In this document: piece after piece, positions 24,593-33,281 of the stretch
How the letters are laid out: each line of letters starts with the position of its first letter
Position numbering within the stretch: position 1 is the stretch's first letter
Origin: Ectobacillus funiculus
Lineage (GTDB): Bacteria; Bacillota; Bacilli; Bacillales; Bacillaceae_G
Direction: 5' to 3' (one strand)
DNA: 64,000 bases
NCBI RefSeq assembly: GCF_042429435.1
Contig: NZ_JBHMAF010000196.1
Made by a program: the position numbers and the translations under genes
Notes under the pieces: generated by a model
Database searches by the model: none
Told to the model about the DNA's origin: nothing
The model's input: the letters and a program-made list of their open reading frames with translations, nothing else

Positions 24593-26041
24593 TTGATAAA
24601 AATGACAGTTAAAAAGGCTCAACCTTATATTAATGGAGAATGGATTTCTCAGGAACGTGAAACTATTTCTATTAGGAGTCCATATTCAGGAGAAGTAATC
24701 GGTGAGCAAGTATTGGCAACAACAAGCGATGTCGAAAACGCTTTGGCATCAGCTTATGCAGCTAAAAAGGAGATTGCTAAAATACCGGCTTATGAACGAG
24801 CAAAGATTTTAAAACGGGCAGCCGCGTTACTAGAACAAGAGAAAGAGAGATTCGCTCAGCTTATTTCTCTTGAACTAGGAAAACCGTTAAAAAACACGCT
24901 TGATGAAGTGTCACGTTCCATCGAAACGTTAGAGCTGTCAGGCGAAGAAGCCAAACGATTAATGGGGGAAACATTACCTGGTGATGCTTCTGAAAGAGGA
25001 ACAAAAGCGATTGCAGCTACTTTCCGTGTACCGGTTGGTGTGGTAGCAGCTGTTACACCGTTTAATGCTCCGCTTAATCTTGTTTGCCATAAAGTTGGTC
25101 CAGCGTTTGCAGCAGGTAATAGTGTGATTTTAAAACCGGCGCCGCAAACAGCGCTGATTGCTACTGAACTTTTAAGGTTATTACTAGAGGCTGGCCTTCC
25201 TGAAAGCGCTGTCAACGTAGTGCTTGGCGGAGTAGAAATCGGACAGCAAATTGTAAAAGATGACCGTATTAATGTGATTTCCTTTACTGGCGGGGTAGTA
25301 GCTGCTAGAAATATATGCGAATTAGCCAACATGAAAAAAGTCCTTCTTGAATTAGGCGGAAACGCTGCTACTATCGTCCATGAAGATGCAGATTTAAAGC
25401 GAGCTGCCACGATGTGTGCGAGAACAGGATTTAGTAATTCAGGACAAAGTTGTATTTCGGTCCAAAGGATCTATGTGCATCAGGCAGTTGTTCCGGCGTT
25501 TACGGAACGTTTAAAAGAAGAAGTATTAAAGCTTAAAATCGGGGATCCTTTATTGCCGGATACAGATGTGGGTACCTTAGTAGACACTAGCGCAGCAAAG
25601 CGGATCATGGAATGGATTAACGAATCGGTAAATTTAGGTGCGACACTTATATGTGGCGGGAAACAGCATGGTGCGACAGTGGAGCCGACTATTCTATTAA
25701 ACCCACCCAAAAATAGTAAAGTTGTTTGCCAAGAAGTGTTTGGACCAATCGTTAGTATCATTCCTTATGAAAGCATTGAAGAAGCAATCGAAGAAACAAA
25801 TGACTCTTCCTTTGGACTTCAGGCAGGGCTTTTTACGAATCAAATGGATTTAGCTTATAAAGTAGCCCATTCACTGGAAGTTGGTGGGGTAGTGATTAAC
25901 GGAACATCGAATTTCAGATTGGATCACTGGCCATATGGCGGTGTGAAGAATAGTGGAATTGGGCGCGAGGGTCCTCGTTATGCGATTGAGGATATGACGG
26001 AAACTAAGATGATTGTGTTGCAGCTGCCTATTAATGAATAA
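24593..26041 (+). CDS. NAD(P)-dependent aldehyde dehydrogenase
   Basis: A ~482-residue ALDH superfamily member of the lactaldehyde/succinate-semialdehyde type. The cofactor region is TPFNAPLNL..NSVILKPA, the general-base glutamate is in LELGGN, the catalytic cysteine in SGQSCIS, and the C-terminal motif is WPYGGVKNSGIGREG. FTGG replaces the usual FTGS. The TTG at 24593 has AGGTG 6 bp upstream; an ATG at 24602 is the alternative. First gene of a catabolic group (ALDH, Zn-ADH, TPP stump, MFS) behind the operator array. It oxidises a hydroxy- or semialdehyde of unknown identity. Confidence 0.85.
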   Translation: MIKMTVKKAQPYINGEWISQERETISIRSPYSGEVIGEQVLATTSDVENALASAYAAKKEIAKIPAYERAKILKRAAALLEQEKERFAQLISLELGKPLKNTLDEVSRSIETLELSGEEAKRLMGETLPGDASERGTKAIAATFRVPVGVVAAVTPFNAPLNLVCHKVGPAFAAGNSVILKPAPQTALIATELLRLLLEAGLPESAVNVVLGGVEIGQQIVKDDRINVISFTGGVVAARNICELANMKKVLLELGGNAATIVHEDADLKRAATMCARTGFSNSGQSCISVQRIYVHQAVVPAFTERLKEEVLKLKIGDPLLPDTDVGTLVDTSAAKRIMEWINESVNLGATLICGGKQHGATVEPTILLNPPKNSKVVCQEVFGPIVSIIPYESIEEAIEETNDSSFGLQAGLFTNQMDLAYKVAHSLEVGGVVINGTSNFRLDHWPYGGVKNSGIGREGPRYAIEDMTETKMIVLQLPINE

Positions 26042-26146
26042 GTACAGAAGCCCAAAGACAAAAACAGTTAAAAAATGCGGGACAGCAACAGCTGATTTGC
26101 AATCCCATTATTTAAAGAGAATTAGAAAATAACTGAAGGATTGGTG

Positions 26147-27154
26147 ATGAAGAAGATGTTGGAATTATATTTAAGCAAACCAGGTGATTTAGAATTAAGA
26201 GAGGTTCAATCCACGCCTCCCCTAAAAGATGATGAAGTGAAAGTTAAATTAATTTATGGCGGGATTTGCGGGTCAGATATTGGGGTCTATAAAGGGAAGA
26301 TTAATCATGCCTCTTATCCAATCAGACCTGGTCACGAATTACTAGGGACAATTATTGAAACAGGTAAAGATGCAAAATATGAAGTGGGAAAAAGAATTGT
26401 TGTCCAGCCGAATTCATTTTGCGGCGAATGTGATTTATGTGTAAAAGGAAAGACAAATATTTGTCGTCATAAACAATCGTTAGGCATTAATACGAATGGG
26501 GGATTTTCAGAGGAGTTTACTATTTCATCAAAATATGTATTGCCCATCCCTGATGAAATGTCTGATGAAAGAGCTGTGTTAATTGAACCTTTTGCGGTGA
26601 TCGTCCATGCTTTTAAAAAGATAAATATCACAAAAGATACCTCTGTTGCAATCATTGGCTGTGGTACCGAAGGGATGCTGGCTGTGGCTTTAGCAACTTA
26701 TTTAGGAGCTCGGGTAACAGCAATTGATATTAGCCAAACGAAACTAGATAAGGCAAGCAGCTTTGGGGTGGCAAGGACAGCACATCCACAAGACATTAAG
26801 GATGAGACCTTTGATGTTGTAATCGAAGCGGCTGGAGTAAAACAGTCGGTTGAACAAGCGGTACAAATAGCAAGTCCTGGAGGTTCTGTGGTTTTAGTTG
26901 GCCTTGCACCAGAAGCTAACTTTCCTGTTGCGCAGGTTGTAAGGAAGGAATTGAATATACATGGAACGATCATTTATAACTTCCCATCGGACTTTTTACA
27001 GACCTTGGAGTATTTAATGCAGGATAATTTTAATGTAGAACCTATCATTTCGGAGATTATCCATTTCACAGACTATCAACGGGCTTATGAGGCGGCTATT
27101 TCAGGGCAGTATGGAAAAATCATCTTAAATTTTAAGGAGGAGCATAACCAATGA
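26147..27154 (+). CDS. zinc-binding alcohol dehydrogenase (MDR, threonine/sorbitol-DH-like)
   Basis: A 335-residue medium-chain dehydrogenase. Catalytic zinc residues are in GGICGSDIGVY and GHELLG, four structural cysteines in CGECDLCVKGKTNIC, and the NAD site is IGCGTEGMLAVALA followed by AIDIS (Asp suggests NAD). The ATG at 26147 is set by GAAGGA 6 bp upstream; TTG/GTG codons just before it are less likely. It follows ALDH by ~105 bp and overlaps the next start (ATGA), so it is in the operon. It probably oxidises a polyol or sugar acid; the substrate is unknown. Confidence 0.85.
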   Translation: MKKMLELYLSKPGDLELREVQSTPPLKDDEVKVKLIYGGICGSDIGVYKGKINHASYPIRPGHELLGTIIETGKDAKYEVGKRIVVQPNSFCGECDLCVKGKTNICRHKQSLGINTNGGFSEEFTISSKYVLPIPDEMSDERAVLIEPFAVIVHAFKKINITKDTSVAIIGCGTEGMLAVALATYLGARVTAIDISQTKLDKASSFGVARTAHPQDIKDETFDVVIEAAGVKQSVEQAVQIASPGGSVVLVGLAPEANFPVAQVVRKELNIHGTIIYNFPSDFLQTLEYLMQDNFNVEPIISEIIHFTDYQRAYEAAISGQYGKIILNFKEEHNQ

Positions 27155-27255
27155 AAAGCCTGATTTCTCATCAACTGGTAAAATACCTTGAAAACAGGGG
27201 AGTAGAACACATCTTTGGTCTTTTTGGACATACAAAGTTTGATATTATCAAATGA
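27151..27255 (+). pseudogene. N-terminal stump of a TPP-dependent enzyme
   Basis: Starts at the ATG overlapping the ADH stop, with AAGGAGG. The 34 codons (LISHQLVKYLENRGVEH, IFGLFGHT) match the start of acetolactate-synthase-like TPP enzymes, which are ~550 residues. TGA follows, then about 25 codons in the same frame without a TPP-enzyme pattern. A deletion has removed nearly the whole gene, so the operon has lost one catalytic step. Confidence 0.75.
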
Positions 27256-27552
27256 CTGAAGAAAGTACATGAATGGAGCTCTACGTTTGATATAGGCATT
27301 CCATCATTCAGTTTGCCATATCTGTTAAAATAAATAGAGTCTGTTATATAAGGAATAGTTAGAAAAATGAAAGCGATGCCAATTTTTAAAGGGAGATGAC
27401 TACTCCTAGAGTCAATGTGTATCAGTTACAGACAGATGATCTTACATGCGGGCGTATACCATTGATGATTAAAACTCTACTATAGATTATTCACAAGAAA
27501 TGAAAGTGCGTATCTATAAATAGATGAATATTTTGGTGAATGGAGGGAACGT

Positions 27553-28842
27553 ATGAAAAATCATCGTTGGTCAATTGTAATCTTAATTGCATTTGGCGTG
27601 GTGGTGAACTATTTTGATCGCATCAATATGTCAGTCGCGATGCCGTTATTACAAAAGGAATTTAATTTGACGCCGGGCCAAGTGGGGATCTTTTTATCTG
27701 CATTTGCATGGTCGTACGCTCTTCTTCAACTTCCCATTGGACCTTTACTGGATAAAATAGGAGTTAAATGGGTAACACGAGTGGCGACGGTTATATGGAC
27801 AGTAGCTTGCCTTTTAACCGCAGTAGCTAATGGATGGGGATTAATTATCTTGTCTAGAGTTTTATTGGGGGTTGGGGAGGCTCCATTCTTCCCATCTGCA
27901 GCCAAAGCAGTCAGTCATTGGGTTCCTCGAAATGAACGAGGGAGAGCCGTAGCTGTCTATGATTCGCAGTCTAAACTTTCCAATGCAATTGGTGCTCCGA
28001 TACTAGCCTTGATCGTGACCGAATGGGGATGGCGTGGCGGCTTTCTTGCAACGGCGATTCTCAGTTTTCTTTATGCCATTGTGTATTGGATATGGTACCG
28101 TGAACCTCATGAAGATAAACGATTGACGAAAGAAGAGTATAAATACATTACCGAGGGCGGTTCACAAAGCTCAGAGGAAGCATCAGGCAGTGCCATCAAA
28201 AATATACGTTATCTATTGACTAAACGAAAAGTATGGGCGGTATTCATTGGATTTGCAGCCTATGGATATTCATGGTTTTTATTTCTAACCTGGCTTCCGG
28301 GCTACCTTGCAACGGAGATGCACATGTCTATCCTGAAATCGGGGTGGTATTCGGCGATACCGTGGATTGTGGGCACGATCACAGAACTGGTCATTGGTGG
28401 CTGGCTCGTCGATCGTCTCATCCATAAAGGCTATAATAGAACTCGTGTATGCAAAATCTTTTTAGTTAGTGGTCTGCTTCTCGGGTTGTCCATCATTGGT
28501 GCGGCGTTTACGCATAACCCAAATATGGCTGTATTTTGGATTTCGATGGCACTTGGCGGGCTTGTAGTTACTTCGGCGGTTGCCTACAGCATCCCAACAT
28601 TTATTGCACCTAAGGGAAGTGTGGGAACTTTAACAGGACTTTTAACCTTTGGAAACAATGCAATGGCGATCGTGGCACCAATTACGACAGGATTTATTGT
28701 TCAAGCCACAGGCTCCTTTATGTATGCGTTCCTAATAGCAGCAGCGTTTCTAGTCATTGGGATTCTGAGCTATGCATTCCTGCTTACGGATCTAGAACCG
28801 ATTGAAGCTGCTGACACGAAATTATCTCAGCATTCAGCGTGA
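27553..28842 (+). CDS. MFS transporter, anion:cation symporter family (sugar acid type)
   Basis: A 429-residue carrier of the ACS family, which includes glucarate, galactonate and hexuronate transporters. The signature N-terminus is NYFDRINMSVAMPLLQKEF, with GPLLDKIGVKWVTR (motif A) and GVGEAPFFPSAAKAVSHWVP between helices 3 and 5. The ATG has GGAGGGAA. It lies about 300 bp after the TPP stump and probably imports the substrate of the ALDH/ADH pathway. A sugar acid is suggested by family only. Confidence 0.82.
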   Translation: MKNHRWSIVILIAFGVVVNYFDRINMSVAMPLLQKEFNLTPGQVGIFLSAFAWSYALLQLPIGPLLDKIGVKWVTRVATVIWTVACLLTAVANGWGLIILSRVLLGVGEAPFFPSAAKAVSHWVPRNERGRAVAVYDSQSKLSNAIGAPILALIVTEWGWRGGFLATAILSFLYAIVYWIWYREPHEDKRLTKEEYKYITEGGSQSSEEASGSAIKNIRYLLTKRKVWAVFIGFAAYGYSWFLFLTWLPGYLATEMHMSILKSGWYSAIPWIVGTITELVIGGWLVDRLIHKGYNRTRVCKIFLVSGLLLGLSIIGAAFTHNPNMAVFWISMALGGLVVTSAVAYSIPTFIAPKGSVGTLTGLLTFGNNAMAIVAPITTGFIVQATGSFMYAFLIAAAFLVIGILSYAFLLTDLEPIEAADTKLSQHSA

Positions 28843-28871
28843 AGTAATTTTACAAAAAAGAATTAAGAGAA

Positions 28872-28908
28872 CAGGCAGTCTCAAACGAGGCTGCTATTCG
28901 TTTTTTAT
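28872..28908 (+). terminator. terminator after the MFS gene
   Basis: GGCAGTCTC-AAAC-GAGGCTGC, then ATTCGTTTTTT. Confidence 0.65.
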
Positions 28909-29151
28909 CAGGTATTAGTTTATCATTCTGTTGATATAGTGGATTAGGGAATAGGTATAATGAGTCTTGAGAACAAGATTACTATGAAAGAAATGCTCCT
29001 TTGATATCGCGGGAGAAGAAAATATGCTTTAGGAATTGCCGAAAGACTTCCTTATTGCGTCCAATTATAGTTGAGGACTATAATTATTTAGAAATTGTTT
29101 AAAAAAGAAGTCAAAGCCAATTATAGAACTCGAAATGGAAGTACAAAGACT

Positions 29152-29967
29152 ATGGTTGAATTTAAAAATATAAACTCTAAGTCAATTTTGACACCTGCAA
29201 ATGGTTTGTTAGACGGAAGTGGATTTACATTTACATTGAATCCATATGTGGGTTGCTCATTTGGTTGTAAATATTGCTATGTAAGAGAAATGCCAGCAGC
29301 TAAATACAGAGAACAAGAATGGGGTAAATACGTAGATATAAAAACAAATGCTGCAGAGTTATTGGAAAAGGAAATAAAAAAAGCGAAGAAGAAAGGTATT
29401 CCTGTATCTATTTTTATGAGCACTGCAACAGACCCTTATCAAGGAATAGAAGCGAAGACAAAATTAACACGTTCACTTCTTCAAACGATGTTGATGCTAA
29501 AAGATGATATTGACAACTTACTAGTGCATACACGCTCACCTTTGGTAACAAGGGATCTGGATTTATTTAAGCAGTTTGATGATAAAATCATTATTAGCAT
29601 GACTATAGAAACGGACTTAGAAAAGATAAGAAAAATTTTCACCCCTTCAGCCCCTCCCATTCCTGCGAGATTAAATGCACTAAAAGAAATTACGGAAGCA
29701 GGAGTGCCGACAAGAGCATCGATTTCTCCGATGCTGCCTCTGAGCAAACATATAGCGAAAACTTTAAAAAACGTAACAAATAACGTAGCATTAGATGACT
29801 TTTTTTTGGGTGACGGAAGCAGAGGTAGAAGAACCGAACGAATGGGCATAAGAAAAATTTATGAACAATTGAACTTATTACAGTGGTTCGAACCAGATGC
29901 CTATAAAAAGGTTTTGTCTATATTAGAAGAAGAGTTTAACAATATAGATGTATTCAATGAAGATTGA
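29152..29967 (+). CDS. radical SAM protein (SplB/Rv2578c-like)
   Basis: A 271-residue radical SAM enzyme. The [4Fe-4S] motif CSFGCKYCY follows FTLNPYVG, as in the Rv2578c-like group related to spore photoproduct lyase. The central TIM-barrel strands include FMSTATDPYQ, VHTRSPLVTRD and SMTIETD. The family's function is unknown. I chose the ATG at 29152 (MVEFKNINSKSIL) because homologues begin at this point and GGAAG lies upstream; the longer TTG frame from 29095 has no ribosome binding site. It stands alone. Confidence 0.78.
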   Translation: MVEFKNINSKSILTPANGLLDGSGFTFTLNPYVGCSFGCKYCYVREMPAAKYREQEWGKYVDIKTNAAELLEKEIKKAKKKGIPVSIFMSTATDPYQGIEAKTKLTRSLLQTMLMLKDDIDNLLVHTRSPLVTRDLDLFKQFDDKIIISMTIETDLEKIRKIFTPSAPPIPARLNALKEITEAGVPTRASISPMLPLSKHIAKTLKNVTNNVALDDFFLGDGSRGRRTERMGIRKIYEQLNLLQWFEPDAYKKVLSILEEEFNNIDVFNED

Positions 29968-30133
29968 AACTTCAATACACTCCCCAATAGTAGGGGGTCC
30001 AACTAACATTTTGATGTAAAATCCACGCTAAATAAACATTTTAGGGAATTGCTTATTCATCAAGGAGTTCAGACTTAGCGTGGGAAACATGATAAAAAGT
30101 TGGTACTCCCTATTTTTGAAAGGATTTAATTTC

Positions 30134-30286
30134 ATGTTGGATTACACAGACATGCAAATATTAGAAGAGTTATCTAAAAATAGTCGTATTACTATGAAAG
30201 AACTAGGAGAGAAAGTTCATTTGATAGGATAAGCAGTCGCATCTAGAGTTGCATTAGTTATAAATTATACAGAATTGTACAAGTGA
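30134..30286 (+). pseudogene. Lrp/AsnC family regulator fragment with nonsense mutation
   Basis: The frame LDYTDMQILEELSKNSR then ITMKELGEKVHLIG is the N-terminal HTH of Lrp/AsnC regulators. The next codon is TAA where the family has Gln (GQAVASRV), and AVASRV follows in the same frame, so one C-to-T change explains the stop. The effector domain is missing: the frame closes after another 14 residues. It has a moderate ribosome binding site (AAAGGA). Confidence 0.75.
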
Positions 30287-30372
30287 AATCGTCCGTTTGT
30301 TCTTAAATTAATCTATAACAATGTAAAAATTGATATACGATATGCAATATCAAAGGCGTCACCTCCCAACGC

Positions 30373-30687
30373 TTAATCCATAGATATATGTACGATGTCC
30401 TTTACGTTTATGTAACGCACCTTTCTTTTAATGTCAACTATGCGAAGTTGATTTCGTTGTGTATCGTAGTAATGCACATGTCCGCTAACGTGCGCTATAT
30501 ATCCATTTCGCCAGAAGTCGACGTACAGCAGGTTGTTATTCTCCAGTGCATCGTCTACCATCGCATCGAATTGTTCTAGCGCTTGGTCATCCATTTGTGG
30601 TTGGTTGACCTTTGTTTGTGTGAGAGGCAAACCATCTAGCATGGCCATCTGCTCCGATATAAATGTTGTCGGCCGCCATTCCTTCAT
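30373..30687 (-). CDS. YolD-like protein
   Basis: A 104-residue YolD family protein (KEWRPTTFISEQ at the N-terminus; the C-terminal YYDTQRNQLRIVDIKRKVRYI strand pair). In Bacillus these small proteins accompany Y-family polymerase UvrX/YqjW genes in SOS operons. Here no polymerase gene is adjacent, but a LexA box sits 24 bp upstream. The ATG at 30687 is chosen with GGAGGG upstream; a GTG 12 bp earlier overlaps that site. Probably SOS-induced; its role is not established. Confidence 0.78.
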   Translation of the reverse strand: MKEWRPTTFISEQMAMLDGLPLTQTKVNQPQMDDQALEQFDAMVDDALENNNLLYVDFWRNGYIAHVSGHVHYYDTQRNQLRIVDIKRKVRYINVKDIVHISMD

Positions 30688-30710
30688 TACGATAACCACC
30701 CTCCGAAACA

Positions 30711-30722
30711 GAACTTATGTTC
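30711..30722. promoter_or_regulatory. LexA (DinR) box
   Basis: GAACTTATGTTC fits the Bacillus SOS consensus GAAC-N4-GTTC exactly. It is just upstream of the yolD-like gene. Confidence 0.75.
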
Positions 30723-30723
30723 T

Positions 30724-31042
30724 TATTTTACCTCTAGACATAAGCAATATGCAAGTGGAGGTTAATCGAATACTTCCGAAATAGCATCTTCCCACCGTTA
30801 AATCTTTTGCTTTCTTTCTGTTTCTACCAGCTTGACGGGCTAGCGTGGACGTGCTCAGGAAATATCGGGGTAGCAAAAAGACGCTGATTAATCAGCGTTC
30901 AGTTTGTGTTGCTTTGAAATAAAGTCGTAACGTCCATTTTCTTGAATAAGAGAAGGGAGTATTCGTAAGTAAATCGAAGTTAATTAGAAGATGTTAGTTA
31001 GTTTTAGTTTAGTACTACTCAACATTAAGGAGGAAATCCATT
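30724..31042. other. intergenic region with one palindrome
   Basis: ACGCTGATTAATCAGCGT (30883-30900) is a perfect palindrome followed on the minus strand by CTTTTT, a possible minus-strand terminator. No gene was recognised. Confidence 0.45.
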
Positions 31043-31459
31043 ATGAGCGACATACAGACTTTGCGAGGACTCGCTACAGTCAGTTTTTGGACGGAGGATC
31101 TAGTAGCGGCAAAGAAGTGGTACGCCGAGCTATTGGGCATCGAACCATACTTCGAACGCCCAGGATATGTCGAGTTTCGCCTCGGCGACTACCAGCACGA
31201 ATTGGGCCTGATCGATAGCCGTTATGCGTCTGATGGTTCCGCGACCGGCCCGGCCGGTGCTGTAGTGTACTGGCACGTCGACGATGTAACAGCAACTTTC
31301 AAGAAGCTGCTTTCTATGGGAGCGAAAGAGTACGAGGCACCTACAGAGCGCGGCGAAGGATTCATCACTGCTGCCGTGGTCGATCCCTTTGGGAACATCC
31401 TAGGCATTATGTATAATCAGCACTATTTGGAGGTTCTCGGTTCGACTAGAAAAGCGTGA
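31043..31459 (+). CDS. VOC family (glyoxalase/bleomycin-resistance-like) protein
   Basis: A 138-residue protein with two beta-alpha-beta-beta-beta modules of the vicinal-oxygen-chelate fold (ATVSFWTEDLVAAKKWYAELLG at the N-terminus, AAVVDPFGNILGIM at the C-terminus). Metal-ligand candidates are His and Glu at the usual strand positions (YQHELGL; VYWHVDD). The base composition is visibly GC-richer than the surroundings and codons are C/G-ending, so recent transfer is likely. The ATG has AAGGAGG. Substrate unknown. Confidence 0.8.
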   Translation: MSDIQTLRGLATVSFWTEDLVAAKKWYAELLGIEPYFERPGYVEFRLGDYQHELGLIDSRYASDGSATGPAGAVVYWHVDDVTATFKKLLSMGAKEYEAPTERGEGFITAAVVDPFGNILGIMYNQHYLEVLGSTRKA

Positions 31460-31683
31460 CCCTCGCTGTCAGCATTCACAGTTCACCGAGGCTTGAGCTG
31501 ACTGTAGGGCGTAGCGATTATTTGTGCAGTGGCAACTGTCTCGATTTATGTTATGCTTACCCCAACAGTTCTGTATTCAAACTGCTATTCTAGAGACAAA
31601 AAGCACAAGAAAAGTGAAAGGGGCTTTATGAGGTAATATTAGTAAAGGACCATTCCAGAATAGGGCGCTTTTCTGAAGTAACG
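31460..31683. other. intergenic region, nothing recognised
   Basis: The first ~70 bp keep the higher GC of the VOC gene, which suggests the transferred piece ends near 31530. Confidence 0.35.
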
Positions 31684-31722
31684 AAAAAAGCCCAATTTCT
31701 CAGTATTAAATTGGGCTTTTTA
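31684..31722. terminator. bidirectional terminator
   Basis: AAAAAGCCCAATTT and AAATTGGGCTTTTT around CTCAGTATT. Confidence 0.85.
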
Positions 31723-31747
31723 ATATTGTCATTTTCCAACAGTTCGA

Positions 31748-32029
31748 TCAGTGTTCTTGTCCTACTCGATGCATTGCGTTATGAATGATTTCTACCACAA
31801 AGGGATCCCGATTTTCCAACTCAGTCAGTGTGACAGAACCATTCATTAAACTGTCGCAAATCTGATTTATATCTTCTTGAGCTGATACAGGGACTAGGTT
31901 CCAGGTCATCATTTTTTGGAGCTCATTAGCTACTTTTGTTTCTTGATCCAATAAAAACACAACCTTTCCAAAGTTAATCAATTTAGTATTGGTTATTAAA
32001 GGTTTTTTATTCAATAGGGAAAGGGGCAT
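31748..32029 (-). CDS. hypothetical protein, probably 5'-truncated
   Basis: A 93-codon frame (MPLSLLNKKPLITNTK...). The central part, INFGKVVFLLDQETKVANEL, and the charged C-terminus look protein-coding, with no membrane segment. No ribosome binding site precedes the ATG, which lies exactly at the edge of the dispersed hairpin repeat at 32029. The simplest reading is a gene whose 5' part was cut off at that junction. Family not recognised. Confidence 0.35.
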   Translation of the reverse strand: MPLSLLNKKPLITNTKLINFGKVVFLLDQETKVANELQKMMTWNLVPVSAQEDINQICDSLMNGSVTLTELENRDPFVVEIIHNAMHRVGQEH

Positions 32030-32077
32030 AAAACAACAGTAAGCGACCTCGTCTATCCGTATTGGAACGACAAGGTC
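32029..32077. repeat. hairpin repeat, truncated copy of 14712
   Basis: Shares about 49 bp with 14712-14760 but lacks the end of the right arm (ends CAAGGTC). Confidence 0.7.
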
Positions 32078-32141
32078 TGGTTTCCACTCCTTTCGATCTT
32101 TCAGTACTTTCTAATACAAATGTTCTCCCTACTAATCAAAT

Positions 32142-32864
32142 TTAATTCTCTGCTTGTTCTGGATAATTTTTTAATATATTATCCCGCAGGTGTCGAAGAT
32201 GGATAGATGTGGCTTCAACAGCCTCGGACGTCTTATGATGTTTAACTGCCTCTAAAATGGCTCGATGCTCTGCTAGAGATTGAGGATAGCGTTCTTTTGA
32301 ATTCAAAGTTTGTTTTCGAATCTGGCGAATCATGTTTAAATTCGTTTCCATCATGGATACAAAAACAAAGTTTTGCGTAGCTTCAGCTAAAGCTAAATGA
32401 AAGCTGCTATCTGCTGCTACCTTTTCATCTGGGTATTTCAGCTGGTCTTCCATTTTTAATAAGATCTGTTCTAGCTTTTCTATATTTTCTGCAGTTGCCC
32501 TTTGACTAGCTAACTCCGCGATTTTTGGTTCAAGAGTTTCTCTTGCCTCCAAGAAGTAAATAATAGCTGTCTTTTCAAGCATGTCTATAGGATTAAAGCG
32601 GTACCCTGGCATCATATTCTGATCAACATGCTGAATAAATCGCCCGCCACCAGGCTTGGAAATAATGAGACCCTCTGACTCTAACACACGGCAAGCTTCA
32701 CGTAAGGAGGTGCGACTGCAGCCTAAAGTTTGTGCTAGCTCACGTTCACCTGGTAAACGATCTCCTGGCTTTAACTTTCCATCCTGTATCAATTGTCTAA
32801 TTTGTACCACTATTTTTTCGTATAATCTTTCATTACGCAAGCCTGAGAAAATTTCATTACTCAT
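32142..32864 (-). CDS. GntR family regulator, FadR subfamily
   Basis: A 240-residue protein. The N-terminal winged HTH (PGDRLPGERELAQTLGCSRTSLREACRVLE) and C-terminal FCD helical domain (about 90-230) carry the likely metal/effector ligands Asp in ADSSFHLALAEAT and two histidines (EHRAIL, SIHLRHLR). The ATG has GGAGGTC. A palindrome (GGGCTAT..ATAGCCC) lies 30 bp upstream. It is divergent from the DJ-1-like gene with an R135 copy between. The target could be the sugar-acid-type genes to the left, but there is no direct evidence. Confidence 0.86.
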   Translation of the reverse strand: MSNEIFSGLRNERLYEKIVVQIRQLIQDGKLKPGDRLPGERELAQTLGCSRTSLREACRVLESEGLIISKPGGGRFIQHVDQNMMPGYRFNPIDMLEKTAIIYFLEARETLEPKIAELASQRATAENIEKLEQILLKMEDQLKYPDEKVAADSSFHLALAEATQNFVFVSMMETNLNMIRQIRKQTLNSKERYPQSLAEHRAILEAVKHHKTSEAVEATSIHLRHLRDNILKNYPEQAEN

Positions 32865-32894
32865 GAGTAGACCTCCAGGTTTAATTAATCACCT

Positions 32895-32911
32895 GGGCTA
32901 TTGGATAGCCC
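32895..32911. promoter_or_regulatory. palindrome before the GntR gene
   Basis: GGGCTAT-TGG-ATAGCCC, a perfect inverted repeat and candidate autoregulatory operator. Confidence 0.45.
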
Positions 32912-32988
32912 GATCAAGTGAATTATAGGTAGATGAATCTGAATCGTCAAGCTGTTTATTTTTAGTTTGGAATGCATTAATTTTTCTT

Positions 32989-33071
32989 GCACTGTAAGTA
33001 TAACTTTCCAGCTAGGAGCCAATTCGACGTAGTCGGAAATTTTAGGAATACAGTATAAGTAGGGCTACGCC
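32989..33071 (+). repeat. R135 element lacking the right end, copy 10
   Basis: Starts GCACTGTAAGTATAACTTTCC; ends abruptly after AGGGCTACGCC. The hairpin end is missing. Confidence 0.9.
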
Positions 33072-33281
33072 AATTAATCAGTAAATATTGTATCACTATG
33101 ATCTAGTTTTACACGTATCTCGGCTGAACCCCTTGATTAGCCTAGTGAAAAACAAGCGATGTCTATATCAGATCTATCAAATGTATTGTGATCTAAAAAG
33201 AAAGAGGGAATTAATGGTAATGTGGAGAATGTATAATATTTGAAGGTAAATCCTAATTTTGAAGAGAAGGGAATTATTTTG

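Noticed and set aside
29095..31459. Radical SAM, YolD and VOC genes considered as a defence or modification system
   Set aside because: Different strands, separate regulation, composition differences and no nuclease, toxin or NTPase partner.
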